A stretch of DNA of 64,000 nucleotides from an uncultured Kushneria sp. (GCF_947497025.1 NZ_CANMFC010000006.1:186001-250000), one strand, 5' to 3'. Positions 17,057-26,976 are shown, numbered from the stretch's first letter. The notes: a model not told the origin generated them from the sequence alone. Program-made: numbers and translations.

Positions 17057-18433
17057 TCACTGCGCCGAAGCGCCGGCGCGATCATCGGGATGGTTTGCCC
17101 CGGTGGCTTCGGGGTTGCCGCTGAAGCCTTCGCGCGCGTCCATCGAATTGCGTACCTTTTTGACGTCTTCAGGCGTCACCGGACTGCCCTGATTGCCCCA
17201 GCCCTGACGCACGAAGGTTGCAAGATCAGCCATCTCCTTATCCGACAGACGCCAGCCAAAGCCTGGCATCATCAGCGCCTCCGGGCGCTCGGACGTCGAG
17301 GGCAGCTGCGCCCCGGCCAGCATGGTATGCAAAAGTCCGGTGGGGTTGTCGGCATTGACCTGCGAGTTGCCCACAAGCGCCGGGAACACGCCGCTGCCCC
17401 CCCTGCCATCCGCAAAGTGACAGGCATTGCAGTTATCCAGATAAAGCCGCGCACCCTCATCAAGTGCGGTGGCATCGCGCAGCTGCTGCTCGGTCTGATC
17501 GGTTTTCTGCTCGCTGATGCGTCGCTCGCTGCCGATATCGGTGCTGTCACTGACCGGCAACGTTTTCAGATAGGCCGCCATCGCCGCCAGGTCCTCGCGG
17601 CTCATGTGCGAGGTGCTGTTTTCAATCACGCTGGTCATCTCGCCGGTGACTGCCGAGTGGGCGTTACGCCCGGTAGCGAGATAGTCGACAATGTCCTGCG
17701 CCTGCCAGCCGGCCACGCCCAGATGATCCTCGCCCCCGCCGCGCAATCCTGGCGCCAGCCAGCCATTGAGATTGGCCCCGGCCAGATAGTCATCGCCATC
17801 GTCATCCCCCAGCGCCTTCTCCTGCTGGAAGATACCGCGCGGCGTATGGCAGCTGCCGCAGTGGCCCAGCCCTTCCACCAGATAGCGTCCGCGGTTGACC
17901 CGATCGCTGTCCTGTTCGTTCGGTTCAAAGGGTTGCTGATCGGCAAACAGCCAGTTCCAGGCACTGATGCCCCAGCGTTGATTGAAGGGGAAACTCAGAT
18001 CCGTCTGCTGCGGCTGGTGATCGTTGGGTGCTACGCCCTGCATGAAGTAGACATACAACGCATGAAGGTCGTCATCGGTGAGCCGGGCATAGGAAGGGTA
18101 CGGCATGGCCGGATAGAGATTGGCGCCATCGGCGCGCTTGCCCTTTCGCAGCGCAGCGGCGAACTCGGCCTCACTATAGCGGCCGATGCCGGCATCCGGG
18201 TCCGGTGTGATATTGGTCGAGTAGATCGCCCCGAAGGGACTTTCGATGGCCAGTCCGCCGGCAAAGTCATCACCGTCGGGCGCCGTGTGGCACGCCACGC
18301 AATCGCCGGCACGCGCCAGATAGGCCCCGCGCTCGATCAGCGCCTGGTCGTGGTCGTCTGCCCCCTGGGCCTGTGCCGTCATGGCGCCCAGCACAAGCGC
18401 CAGAGCGCTCATCCGGGAAAGTATTCTGATCAT
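17057..18433 (-). CDS. Triheme cytochrome c subunit of the membrane dehydrogenase
   Basis: This c-type cytochrome of about 458 residues has a Sec signal peptide (MIRILSRMSALALVLGAMTAQA) and three heme motifs: CVACH near residue 45, CGSCH in the middle and CNACH in the last third. It resembles the cytochrome subunit of gluconate, sorbitol and alcohol dehydrogenases, passing electrons from the flavoprotein to ubiquinone at the outer face of the inner membrane. The ATG at 18433 begins the signal peptide and is preferred over an earlier start at 18526. It lies 25 bp ahead of the GMC gene. Confidence 0.9.
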   Translation of the reverse strand: MIRILSRMSALALVLGAMTAQAQGADDHDQALIERGAYLARAGDCVACHTAPDGDDFAGGLAIESPFGAIYSTNITPDPDAGIGRYSEAEFAAALRKGKRADGANLYPAMPYPSYARLTDDDLHALYVYFMQGVAPNDHQPQQTDLSFPFNQRWGISAWNWLFADQQPFEPNEQDSDRVNRGRYLVEGLGHCGSCHTPRGIFQQEKALGDDDGDDYLAGANLNGWLAPGLRGGGEDHLGVAGWQAQDIVDYLATGRNAHSAVTGEMTSVIENSTSHMSREDLAAMAAYLKTLPVSDSTDIGSERRISEQKTDQTEQQLRDATALDEGARLYLDNCNACHFADGRGGSGVFPALVGNSQVNADNPTGLLHTMLAGAQLPSTSERPEALMMPGFGWRLSDKEMADLATFVRQGWGNQGSPVTPEDVKKVRNSMDAREGFSGNPEATGANHPDDRAGASAQ

Positions 18434-18522
18434 GCCTGTCAGGTATCCTGTCTGCCTTGTCAAAAAGCGCTGCTGCTGCCGCGGTACAGAAGTGGGATCG
18501 ATCCCATTCGATGCCGAAACGA

Positions 18523-19251
18523 TCAACCACGTTCGCCGGAGAGACTTACCGGGCCCAGCGGGTAGTCCCGATCATACTGATCAACCCACTCGCGGAAACT
18601 GGCACGCGCACCGGTAAAGCCGAGCATCTTCCAGCCCACCATGTGACGGTTACCGCCGTAGATCGGATCGGCCAGAAAACCCTCTTTGGTGTTTTGCAGT
18701 AAAAACGAGAAGAAGGTGGCGCTGGGCAGGTCGTCGACGCCGAGCCGGGCAAAATCGGGACGGCCCTGCTCAAGCGCGCTCAGCACACTTTCCTGATCCT
18801 CATGGGAGAGCGTGACGAAATCGCGGTTAAAGCGCTGCTGGCAGTAGCGCCGGGTAGCCGCAATGCCCAGCCGATAGATGTCGGCCGGGGTATGTGGCAG
18901 CTGATAGCCCAGTGCCGCCGGCGCATCGACATGAAAGGGCCCCTGCATGTACCAGTCCTCGGCGCGGCCATAGCCACCGGCCAGCTCCTTGTCGATAAAC
19001 ACCGGTACGTGCGCCTCAAGCGCCCCCGGACCGTGCTCATCGCGCGGAATCAGGCGGTCAGTCGCTGCCAGAATGAACTGCCACTCCTGGGCTTCAAAAA
19101 ACATCGGCTGATAGTCACTCAGCGCCGGCGCGCCGTTGTCGGCATACGCATCGAACGCCAGGCTGCTGCCCAGGCTGACAGCCGGTATCGTCAGCAGTGA
19201 ACGGCGCATGAAATCGCGCCGTTTCATATCATCGGGATCACTCGCCATCAC
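18523..19251 (-). CDS. Gluconate 2-dehydrogenase subunit 3 family protein, Tat-exported small subunit
   Basis: This 242-residue small (gamma) subunit has a twin-arginine signal, MKRRDFMRRSLLTIPAVSLG, at the N-terminus. Family landmarks are the ATDRLIPRDEHGPGALEAHVP and the IYGGNRHMVGWKMLGFTGA segments. In homologous complexes this subunit carries the folded flavoprotein through the Tat system and is needed for its maturation. It is the first gene of the operon; the cytochrome start follows after 89 bp. ATG 19251 or the adjacent 19248 begins the protein. Confidence 0.9.
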   Translation of the reverse strand: MMASDPDDMKRRDFMRRSLLTIPAVSLGSSLAFDAYADNGAPALSDYQPMFFEAQEWQFILAATDRLIPRDEHGPGALEAHVPVFIDKELAGGYGRAEDWYMQGPFHVDAPAALGYQLPHTPADIYRLGIAATRRYCQQRFNRDFVTLSHEDQESVLSALEQGRPDFARLGVDDLPSATFFSFLLQNTKEGFLADPIYGGNRHMVGWKMLGFTGARASFREWVDQYDRDYPLGPVSLSGERG

Positions 19252-19586
19252 TCTTCCTCGTCATTCTTTTAGTGCCTCATCCACGGTCAGGGTCAATCCC
19301 GGAGCCATCATACAGAAAACCTAAATTTAGCTTAACGACATCCCGTTATCTTTTTACCGCCCACTCATGCAACGAGGATTGCAACGAGGATAAGAGTGAC
19401 CATGGCAGGAACCTGTTCGAGAGCCCTCCTCTTCTAAAGCAGGGGCACCTGGCGGTCGATAACGCTATAGGAACGCCGGTACAGGACGCTGTCATCGTGA
19501 CCACGGGCGACGACCGTTATCGCCCGGGCCGCTCAGCGCCAATACCACGAATTATCGTTATTCCCATCGACACCGGAGGTACGCGC
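19252..19586. other. Divergent intergenic region with a 12-bp tandem repeat
   Basis: No gene is evident in these 335 bases. They separate the minus-strand dehydrogenase operon from the plus-strand small secreted protein and must hold their promoters. TGCAACGAGGAT occurs twice in perfect tandem at 19368-19379 and 19380-19391. No function can be assigned to the repeat. Confidence 0.5.
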
Positions 19587-19937
19587 TTGAACATGAAAGC
19601 CGTATTGGCAGGCACTATCCTGCTGAGCATTTCGCTCAACGTCATGGCACAGGGCTACATCAGCGACGAATTCAACACCCCTGGCAGCCAGGCAGTCGCG
19701 ATCTATACCTGCGCGGTCACCGGCGCCGAGAAGGGTTTTGAACCCGCAGCGTTCGATATCCTGCAATCGGCCTTTCAGCAGAAAGGGGCCAACATGAAGG
19801 GACGCCAGGCAGAAAACCTGAAGGCGGATGCCTATCGCTGGTATCAACATGAGCAGGGCCGCTTCGATTTCGACAGCTACTGGCACGGCCAGTGTGCGCC
19901 GGTCTTTGCCCGCATGGAGCGCGCCATCAACGCCTGA
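19587..19937 (+). CDS. Small secreted protein of unknown function
   Basis: This is a protein of about 115 residues with a signal peptide (MKAVLAGTILLSISLNVMA) and a mature part of about 95 residues. The mature part has two cysteines (YTCAV and HGQCAPVF) that could form a disulfide. I do not recognise the family. GGAGG at 19575-19579 places the start at the TTG at 19587 (7-base spacing) or less well at the ATG at 19593. It is alone, convergent with comM, whose stop lies 33 bp further on. Confidence 0.65.
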   Translation: MNMKAVLAGTILLSISLNVMAQGYISDEFNTPGSQAVAIYTCAVTGAEKGFEPAAFDILQSAFQQKGANMKGRQAENLKADAYRWYQHEQGRFDFDSYWHGQCAPVFARMERAINA

Positions 19938-19970
19938 TACCACCGGGCATCAGGCCGTATCATGTTCACC

Positions 19971-21476
19971 CTACACGCTCCGCCCCATCATCCGATCAAG
20001 CTGGCGATAGCCAATGGCCTCCATCAGGGCGCCCTTCTCGACCTTCGCTTCACCGTTCAAGTCCGCAATGGTGCGCGCGACCTTGAGCACGCGGTGATAG
20101 GCCCGCGCCGAGAGATTGAGCCGTGCCAGTACGCCGGAGAGCCAGGCGCGTTCGTCATCGCCCAGCGCGCAGGCGGCTTCCAGCTCACTGGTGGAAAGAT
20201 GGGCGTTGAGTCCGTCGCGGGCGTATTGAATCCTTCGCGCGGCCATCACGCGTGCACGCACGGTCTCGGAGTTCTCGCCCTGCGTTTTGGCAGTGAGCTG
20301 TTCGGCGGGCAGCGCCGGCACTTCGATCTGTAGATCAATGCGATCCAAAAGCGGGCCGGAGAGGCGCGCCTGATAACGCTGAATCTGATTGGGGGTACAG
20401 CTACACTGCTGGCGCGGGTCGCCCAGATGACCACAGGGACACGGATTCATCGCCGCCACCAGCTGAAACCGGGCCGGATACTCGCGCTGATGGCTGGCAC
20501 GGGCGATATGCACTTTTCCTGATTCCAGCGGTTCACGCATGGCCTCCAGTACCTTGCGATCAAACTCCGGCAGCTCATCCAGAAAGAGCACGCCCTGATG
20601 GGCCAGTGAAATCTCCCCCGGGCGGGGCCTTGAACCGCCGCCTACCAGCGCGGCGGGGCTGGCGCCATGATGCGGGGCGCGAAACGGGCGCTGGCCCCAG
20701 CGCTCCAGAATATCGAGCCCGCACACCGAGCGAATGGCTGCCACCTCCAGACTCTCGCTTTCGGTCAACGGCGGCAGAATGCTGGCAAGCCGGCTCGCCA
20801 GCATGGTCTTGCCGGTGCCTGGCGGGCCGGCAAATAAAAGGTTATGCCCACCGGCGGCGGCGACTTCCAGCGCGCGACGTGCCTGATGCTGGCCGCGGAC
20901 GTCACACAGATCTGCCGCGGCGACAGTAGCTGCGGGCGGCTCGGTCAGCTGGTGGGGGGCGATGCGCCGCTCGCCAGTCAAATGCGCCACCACTTCCAGC
21001 AGGCTGGACACCGGCAGCACGTCCAGATCGCCGGCCAGTGCGGCCTCATCGGCATTGGCCGTTGGCAATAACAGTTGACGCCCGACATCAGCCACCGCCA
21101 GTGCCGCCGGCAGAACGCCGGTCACAGCGCGCAACTGACCATCGAGTGCCAGCTCCCCCACGCACTCAAGGTTGCCGACCGCTTCCTGCGGGATCTGCCC
21201 GGAGGCAACCAGAATGCCCAGCGCAATCGGCAGGTCAAAGCGCCCGCCCTCCTTGGGCAGATCGGCCGGGGCCAGGTTGAGGGTGATACGTTTGGCGGGG
21301 AACTCAAAGCCGGCATTGATGAGCGCACTGCGCACCCGTTCGCGGCTTTCCTTCACGGCCGCCTCGGGCAGGCCCACGATGGCCAGGCCCGGCAGCCCGT
21401 TGGAGAGATGCACCTCGACCACGACTTCAGGCGCGGCCAGGCCAACGCTGGCCCGGGTGGGAATGATCGCAAGCAT
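19971..21476 (-). CDS. comM: ComM/YifB family Mg-chelatase-like AAA+ ATPase
   Basis: This 501-residue protein has three parts: an N-terminal Lon-protease-like S5-fold domain (about 1-165), the AAA+ core with Walker A GPPGTGKTML at 217-226 and Walker B LFLDELPEF, and the C-terminal Mg-chelatase helical domain. A cysteine-rich stretch (NPCPCGHLGDPRQQCSC) is typical. ComM is a hexameric helicase that drives branch migration during natural transformation; it is also widespread in bacteria not known to be competent. Gene stands alone on the minus strand. Confidence 0.93.
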   Translation of the reverse strand: MLAIIPTRASVGLAAPEVVVEVHLSNGLPGLAIVGLPEAAVKESRERVRSALINAGFEFPAKRITLNLAPADLPKEGGRFDLPIALGILVASGQIPQEAVGNLECVGELALDGQLRAVTGVLPAALAVADVGRQLLLPTANADEAALAGDLDVLPVSSLLEVVAHLTGERRIAPHQLTEPPAATVAAADLCDVRGQHQARRALEVAAAGGHNLLFAGPPGTGKTMLASRLASILPPLTESESLEVAAIRSVCGLDILERWGQRPFRAPHHGASPAALVGGGSRPRPGEISLAHQGVLFLDELPEFDRKVLEAMREPLESGKVHIARASHQREYPARFQLVAAMNPCPCGHLGDPRQQCSCTPNQIQRYQARLSGPLLDRIDLQIEVPALPAEQLTAKTQGENSETVRARVMAARRIQYARDGLNAHLSTSELEAACALGDDERAWLSGVLARLNLSARAYHRVLKVARTIADLNGEAKVEKGALMEAIGYRQLDRMMGRSV

Positions 21477-21578
21477 GCAGGGCTCCAGAAGGGAATCGGC
21501 ACGCCGCCTCCCGCGACGTGCATTAGATATCCCTTTAGCATCGGCTGCTCCCTGCCGAGACTTTAACCGAAACGGCCA

Positions 21579-23345
21579 TCAGTGCGATGAGGCGCTCTCC
21601 TTGTCATGTTTTCCCCAGTGACGCTTCTTGCTGGTCTGGCCGATGCCGGGATTGAAGCAGTTGCAGGGGTCGAGTTTTTGATAGAACGCGCGCAGGGCCG
21701 GTTTGGCCTTGTAGAGATGGCCCACGTTGTGCTCAGCCGGGTATTCGGCGCCGCGCGCATCCAGCAGTTCCCACATGCGGTGCTCGAGCGCCAGACAGTC
21801 AGTGCCCTTTTTGACGATGTAGTCCTGGTGCATCACGTGGCAGAAGAAGTGGCCGTAGTAGAGCTTGTGAATCATCAGGTCATTGACGTCATCGGGCAGG
21901 ACCTCCAGCCAGTCACGCTCGTTGCGCTTTAACGCCACATCAAGGGCCACGATGTCCTCGACCTCCTCCCCATGAATGATGCGATAGCGACCGGCGGCGC
22001 CGGCCGCGGCGAAGCGATGTAGAAAGGCCTTTTTGCCCTCGTCATCACTGCACTCGAAATACTCGCCCTCTCGCGTGGCGAAGTGCTTGTCGAGCAAAGC
22101 GCGGGTACGCGCCACGTTCTCCTCACCGACCTTGAGCAGCAGGTGATGTTCGAAGCGATCACGATAGTCGTTCATGCGTGCCGGCAAATGATCGGGGAAA
22201 AACCGGCCGAGCGTTTGTAATACGCGATCGGTCACATAGGTGGGCAGAAAGCGCAGCCGATTGCAGACGTCATCAATGCGGTTTTTGCGATCCCACAGCG
22301 CCGGGAGCCGATGGGTGCCCAGGTGCTGAATGGTGAGGAAGGTGTCCTTGCCATACTGTTTGGCGATGTCATAGGCGTCGCGATGCATGTACTCCCCGGC
22401 AATCGGCAGCGTCTCGAAATCAGACAATATCTGCCGGCGCAGTTCGGTCAGCTCTGCGGGCGTGTTGGTACCGATGTAGAACACCTTCGGATGTTTCTCC
22501 TGCTCGAAGGTGTCCAGCCGCAGGGCAAACACCATCAGCCGACCGGCCGAACCGGCGGCCTCGTGCAGCCGACGCGGGTCGGCATTGAAACGCGCCGGGG
22601 TATCGGCCTCGATGTCACGAACGTGTTGGTGATAGTCCGGATCAGACGCCGCGGCATCGCTTTTGTCGATGTCGGATTCGCGGTAATCGCCACGCTGCAG
22701 ACGCTCAAGGATGGTGTCCGGATCGTCGCCGAGCCGCACGCCCAGATGGTTGACCAGTTCGAGCTCGCCCGCCTCGCTCATGCGCGCATAGAGCGCCATT
22801 TCGGTATAGGCAGGTCCCCGCTTGATCAGCGAGCCGCCGGAGTTGTTGCACACGCCGCCAAACACCGAGGCACCGATACATGAGGAGCCGATCACAGAGT
22901 GTGGCTCGCGCCCCATGGGTGCCAGCGTCTTTTCGAGCTGATCCAGCGTGGCGCCGGGCAGGCAGATCACCTGACGGCCGTCATCGATGGGCTGGATGAT
23001 GTTCATCCGCAGCGTGCTGACAATCACGATCTCGCGGTCGTAGTCGTCGCCGTCCGGCGTGGAGCCCCCGGTCAGACCGGTGTTGGCCGCCTGGGTGATC
23101 ACGATGCGATCACTTTCCATGCAGGCTTTCAGTACCTGCCACTGCTCGACAATCGTGCTAGGGCGCACCACCGCCAGCGCCCGGCCGGTGCCAAATCGAA
23201 AGCCGGTGCGATAGCGCCGGGTGCTGACCTCGTCGCTGAGCACGAAGTCCCGCCCCACGATCGTCTCCAGCCGGGTGATGAACTGTTGACGCTCGGCGGT
23301 ATCGGCGGGCTGTCTTTCAAGGGTCTGGCAATAGGTCGTCATCAA
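21579..23345 (-). CDS. dld: Quinone-dependent D-lactate dehydrogenase
   Basis: This 588-residue FAD-dependent peripheral membrane enzyme oxidises D-lactate to pyruvate and feeds the quinone pool. The N-terminal FAD-binding domain has the pattern VVRPSTIVEQWQVLKAC, ITQAANTGLTGGSTP and SSCIGASVFGGVCNNSGGSL. The central D-lactate dehydrogenase membrane-binding domain and the cap follow. Length is close to E. coli Dld (571). The first two codons are both ATG. It is a single-gene unit between comM and the metallophosphoesterase. Confidence 0.92.
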   Translation of the reverse strand: MMTTYCQTLERQPADTAERQQFITRLETIVGRDFVLSDEVSTRRYRTGFRFGTGRALAVVRPSTIVEQWQVLKACMESDRIVITQAANTGLTGGSTPDGDDYDREIVIVSTLRMNIIQPIDDGRQVICLPGATLDQLEKTLAPMGREPHSVIGSSCIGASVFGGVCNNSGGSLIKRGPAYTEMALYARMSEAGELELVNHLGVRLGDDPDTILERLQRGDYRESDIDKSDAAASDPDYHQHVRDIEADTPARFNADPRRLHEAAGSAGRLMVFALRLDTFEQEKHPKVFYIGTNTPAELTELRRQILSDFETLPIAGEYMHRDAYDIAKQYGKDTFLTIQHLGTHRLPALWDRKNRIDDVCNRLRFLPTYVTDRVLQTLGRFFPDHLPARMNDYRDRFEHHLLLKVGEENVARTRALLDKHFATREGEYFECSDDEGKKAFLHRFAAAGAAGRYRIIHGEEVEDIVALDVALKRNERDWLEVLPDDVNDLMIHKLYYGHFFCHVMHQDYIVKKGTDCLALEHRMWELLDARGAEYPAEHNVGHLYKAKPALRAFYQKLDPCNCFNPGIGQTSKKRHWGKHDKESASSH

Positions 23346-23628
23346 GGTCTCCGCAACGTCGCCGCATCGACGCCGCCAGTGGCGGCCTCGCGGGCCTGAA
23401 CCATCAGTATTCTATCGGCAGGTCGGCATCCGCATGTCATGGGTCGAACATCACCCCATCAAACCGCGATGGAAACATCGAGTGACGAGGCACGCGGGCC
23501 TGTCATGCGGGTGTCGGCGCTACATCAGGACATCATTGTGAAACCGATGCGGCCCTATTACCAGTGGCTGACCCGTACCGATCACTCAGGCGTGCCCGCC
23601 ACCGCCCCTGACGAGGCAGAGCGAGCCC

Positions 23629-24744
23629 TCACTCACGGCGCAGGGTGATGCGGGTCAGCTCCGAAGGCTTGCCCAGACGCAGGGCAAAGCCCATCCATAG
23701 TGCCGTGCCATTGCTGACGTAGAGCGTCATGCCTTCCACGTTATAGCGTCCCGATACGAACCCGTTGTTGGCACGTGCCACGATCCGGTCCATCCCTACA
23801 ATCATGCCGCCATGGGTGTGTCCCGAGAGCTGCAGGGCCACGCCTTCACGCGCCGCGTCCCGGGCATTTTTGGGCTGATGATCGAGCAGAATGATCGGCA
23901 CCTCGGCGGGAATGCCCTCAACGGCTGCCGCCACGTTCGGGCCCGGCAGGCCGCGGCTCGGGCCGGCCGGGTCCGTGACGCCGGCGATGGCCAGGCGCGC
24001 GCCGTCACGCTCGATGAGCGCGTGCGAGTTGGAAAGTCTTTGCATGTTCAGTGAGACGTAGTGCTGCATCCACGGCTCGTAGCCAAAATAGTATTCGTGG
24101 TTGCCGGGGATGACGAACACGCCATCAGGCGCACGAAGCCCGGCCAGCGGGGCAACGTCGTCACGGCGGTTCTGCAGCGTGCCATCCATCAGATCCCCCG
24201 TGATCAGGATGGCATCGGCATTCAGCGCATTGGTGCGCTCGACCACCGCTCGGCTCCAAGCCTCTGGAAAAAGCCCGCTGATGTGGAGATCAGTGAGCTG
24301 CACGATTTGATAGCCCTCAAACGGCGGGGCAAGTCCCTGGATGGTCACCTCGATGTCCTTGACCGGCGGGACACGAGTGGCCTGCTGCACGCCCAGCATG
24401 CCCAGACCCAGCGCCAGCCCGGCAAGGGCGTAGCGCACCATGTCCGGTGCAGACAGGCGCTGCTGTTTAAACAGCATGGTGATGAACATGACCAGATCCA
24501 TCAGCAGCTGGAAGACCGCCAGCAGAATCAGCGCGCCAAACAGGGCGTTCAATACCATCGACAAGGGGCGTGGCGTTTCAGGGGAAAAGATCGACCCGGT
24601 GAGCCAGCGGCTGATCAAATGCTGTTCGGCCACGACCAGCAGCACCAGCGCCAGAGCAAGCTTGATCCAGAGCGGTGCCGTCAGCGGCAATAAATAACGA
24701 AGCACGACAATGCCCCAGGGCAGGGCAGCAACCAGATGGAACAT
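23629..24744 (-). CDS. Membrane-anchored metallophosphoesterase
   Basis: This 371-residue protein has about four N-terminal membrane spans (residues 1-130) followed by a calcineurin-like phosphoesterase domain facing away from them. The dimetal motifs are in order: DLHIS, GDLMDG, GNHEYYFG, LLDHQP and GHTHGG. This matches the YkuE/YaeI-like group, some of which hydrolyse lipid headgroups such as UDP-diacylglucosamine or cyclic nucleotides; the substrate here is unknown. It stands alone, with 231 bp to the OPT gene stop. Confidence 0.88.
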   Translation of the reverse strand: MFHLVAALPWGIVVLRYLLPLTAPLWIKLALALVLLVVAEQHLISRWLTGSIFSPETPRPLSMVLNALFGALILLAVFQLLMDLVMFITMLFKQQRLSAPDMVRYALAGLALGLGMLGVQQATRVPPVKDIEVTIQGLAPPFEGYQIVQLTDLHISGLFPEAWSRAVVERTNALNADAILITGDLMDGTLQNRRDDVAPLAGLRAPDGVFVIPGNHEYYFGYEPWMQHYVSLNMQRLSNSHALIERDGARLAIAGVTDPAGPSRGLPGPNVAAAVEGIPAEVPIILLDHQPKNARDAAREGVALQLSGHTHGGMIVGMDRIVARANNGFVSGRYNVEGMTLYVSNGTALWMGFALRLGKPSELTRITLRRE

Positions 24745-24923
24745 GGTTCAGAACTCTTTTAATCGATGACATTTTGGGTCGAATACGCTGGATCAGGGAC
24801 GTTTGATCAAACAGGGTTCACAAAGGATAGCGGACGAACGAACCAGGCATGATCCGGAAGTCTCAGGCCCCTGTCCTGAATTGATAAGGCTGCGATAAGC
24901 CGCGGCGTCTGACACAACGCTCA

Positions 24924-24957
24924 AAACGGCCGCGCCCCGCTCGATGGCGGGGCGCGG
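24924..24957 (-). terminator. Terminator of the OPT transporter gene
   Basis: A perfect 11-bp GC-rich stem (CCGCGCCCCGC/GCGGGGCGCGG) with a 6-base loop lies about 20 bp after the stop of the OPT gene. It is followed on the minus strand by CCGTTTTGA, a short T-run. Confidence 0.75.
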
Positions 24958-24975
24958 TCATCAACAGCGCAGCCT

Positions 24976-26976
24976 TTATGCGCGCGCTGTCGTCACCCGC
25001 TGATAAAAGGCCAGACACACGGCGACAAAGACCCCAAGGCCCAGCCACTGGGCGGTCGTGGCAAAATCGCTGCCGACCAGCGCCAGCGGTGCGTCACTGC
25101 CGGTCAAGCCGATCACGCCGGCCATCAGGACACCCATCAGACTTTCACCCACGATCAGCCCCGAGGCGAGCAGTACGCCGCGCTGTTGCGAGCGTTCGCG
25201 CGTCGAGACATCGACATGTCTCAGGCGACGGGCCACACACCAGGAGAGCAGCGCGCCGATCACCAGCGGCATGTTCACACTCGGTGGCAGGTAGATGCCC
25301 AGCCCCACTGCCAGCACCGGCAGACGTGCCACGCCACCGCGGCGGCGCAGCAGCTCATCGATGCCGATGAGCACCGCGCCCAGCGCCACGCCGATCAGCA
25401 GCATGTGCGTGTTGAGGTCGCGATTGAAGATGCCGCTGGCAATCTGCGACATCAGCGTGGCCTGCGGTGCGGCCAGCGCCTGAGTGGGGTCCATGCCCTC
25501 GCGCGGCAGTGCCCCGGTAAAGCCATAGGCGTTGTATAAAAGCGTCAGCACCGGCGGGATGATCAGCGCGCCCACCACACAGCCAATGATCAGCACCAGC
25601 TGCTGACGCCAGGGCGTGGCGCCCACCAGGTAGCCGGTCTTGAGATCCTGCAGGTTATCGTTGGAGATCGCAGCGATGGCCAGAATCACCGAAGTGGTAA
25701 ACAGTGCCAGCCCCACCGCCAGCTGCCCGCCGGCGGCACCGGCAATGTCAGTGCTGATGCCGGAAAGCGCGAGAATCAAAAGCGAGACCAGAATGACCGC
25801 GATGATGCCGATCCCCGAAATGGGGCTGCTGGAAGAGCCGACCAGCCCCGCCATGTAGCCGCAGGCCGCGGCGATCAGAAAGCCAAAAACAAAGGCAAAG
25901 AGCACGCAGCCGATTACCAGCGACCAGAAGGCCAGCGATGAAAGCTCCGGCGCATTGGACTGAATGAAGACGGCAAAAACGGCCAGCAGCGCGATCAGCA
26001 GTACGCCGGCAAGCCCCAGAATCCATGCCCCCGGCAGGTCACGGTCGGTACGCTCGATGACACTGTTGCCCGGTCTGGCAGCGCCGGCCAGCGCGTGGCG
26101 CATGCCCTGAACCAGCGATGTCGACAGCGTGCCCAGCGTCCAGAGCGCGGCAATCGCGATCGTACCGGCGCCCATGAAGCGCACGTCGCTGGACCACAGT
26201 GACATGCCCAGTTCACTTAGCGACTGCCCGGGACCCTGAGCATGAGTCAGCGTCAGCCAGGGCACCGCCACACCCCAGGCGATTATCAGACCAATCAGCA
26301 GCGCCATGCCGCCGACGATCCCGACCAGATAGCCCGCCCCGACCAGCGCCAGCGAAAAGCCGGTGGAGAGCTGAAAGGCGGCGCGGCCGGCGCTGAACCA
26401 CAGACTGATGCTGTCGGCGAGCAGGCGAAAGCCGCTGGCCAGCAGCGTAAAGAGTGCCGCCACCACGCCCCCAAGGGCAATATCTCCGGCGCCGGTGCTC
26501 TGGCGTTTGGCGCCGTCGCTCTCGGTCGAGCTCTCACCCACCTTGAGAATTTCGGCAGCGGCCACCCCTTCGGGATAGGGCAGTGAGCTCTGCACCACCA
26601 TGACCCGACGCAGCGGAATGGTATAGAGCACGCCCAGGATGCCGCCGATGGCGCAGATCGAAAATGCCTGCCAGAACGGAAAGCCCGCCCAGAAGCCGAT
26701 CATCAAAAGCCCGGGCAGCACGAAGATGATCGCCGAGAGCGTCCCGGCGGCCGAGGCCTGGGTCTGCACCATGTTGTTTTCGAGAATATTGGCGTTGCGG
26801 CAGTAGCGCAGTACTGCCATGGAGATCACCGCCGCCGGAATCGAGGAGGCAAAGGTCAGCCCGACCTTGAGACCGAGATAGACGTTGGAGGCGGTAAAAA
26901 CCACGGTAATCAGTGCCCCCAGCACGATGCCGCGCAGGGTCAGTTCGGGCAGCGCCTGCCCGTGAGCATGAGACAT
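24976..26976 (-). CDS. OPT family oligopeptide/metal-chelate transporter
   Basis: This integral membrane protein of about 666 residues, with roughly 14-16 spans, belongs to the oligopeptide transporter family. The N-terminal ELTLRGIVLGALITVVFTASNVYLGLKVGLTFASSIPAAVI block, a Q-T-x-ASAAGTLS segment and SLPYPEGVAAAEIL are hallmarks of the bacterial branch. The start at 26976 is chosen because AGGAG lies eight bases upstream and the hydrophobic core begins there; the frame is open to 27099. Bacterial members are thought to import peptides or siderophore-like metal chelates. Monocistronic. Confidence 0.9.
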   Translation of the reverse strand: MSHAHGQALPELTLRGIVLGALITVVFTASNVYLGLKVGLTFASSIPAAVISMAVLRYCRNANILENNMVQTQASAAGTLSAIIFVLPGLLMIGFWAGFPFWQAFSICAIGGILGVLYTIPLRRVMVVQSSLPYPEGVAAAEILKVGESSTESDGAKRQSTGAGDIALGGVVAALFTLLASGFRLLADSISLWFSAGRAAFQLSTGFSLALVGAGYLVGIVGGMALLIGLIIAWGVAVPWLTLTHAQGPGQSLSELGMSLWSSDVRFMGAGTIAIAALWTLGTLSTSLVQGMRHALAGAARPGNSVIERTDRDLPGAWILGLAGVLLIALLAVFAVFIQSNAPELSSLAFWSLVIGCVLFAFVFGFLIAAACGYMAGLVGSSSSPISGIGIIAVILVSLLILALSGISTDIAGAAGGQLAVGLALFTTSVILAIAAISNDNLQDLKTGYLVGATPWRQQLVLIIGCVVGALIIPPVLTLLYNAYGFTGALPREGMDPTQALAAPQATLMSQIASGIFNRDLNTHMLLIGVALGAVLIGIDELLRRRGGVARLPVLAVGLGIYLPPSVNMPLVIGALLSWCVARRLRHVDVSTRERSQQRGVLLASGLIVGESLMGVLMAGVIGLTGSDAPLALVGSDFATTAQWLGLGVFVAVCLAFYQRVTTARA

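Noticed and set aside
15097-17124. 675-codon open frame on the plus strand
   Set aside because: It lies antisense to the GMC dehydrogenase gene, which has clear FAD and His-Asn motifs; the plus frame has no recognisable protein features.
23439-23648. Possible 69-aa gene between dld and the metallophosphoesterase gene
   Set aside because: No ribosome site, no recognisable domain, and its end overlaps the phosphoesterase gene; treated as chance.
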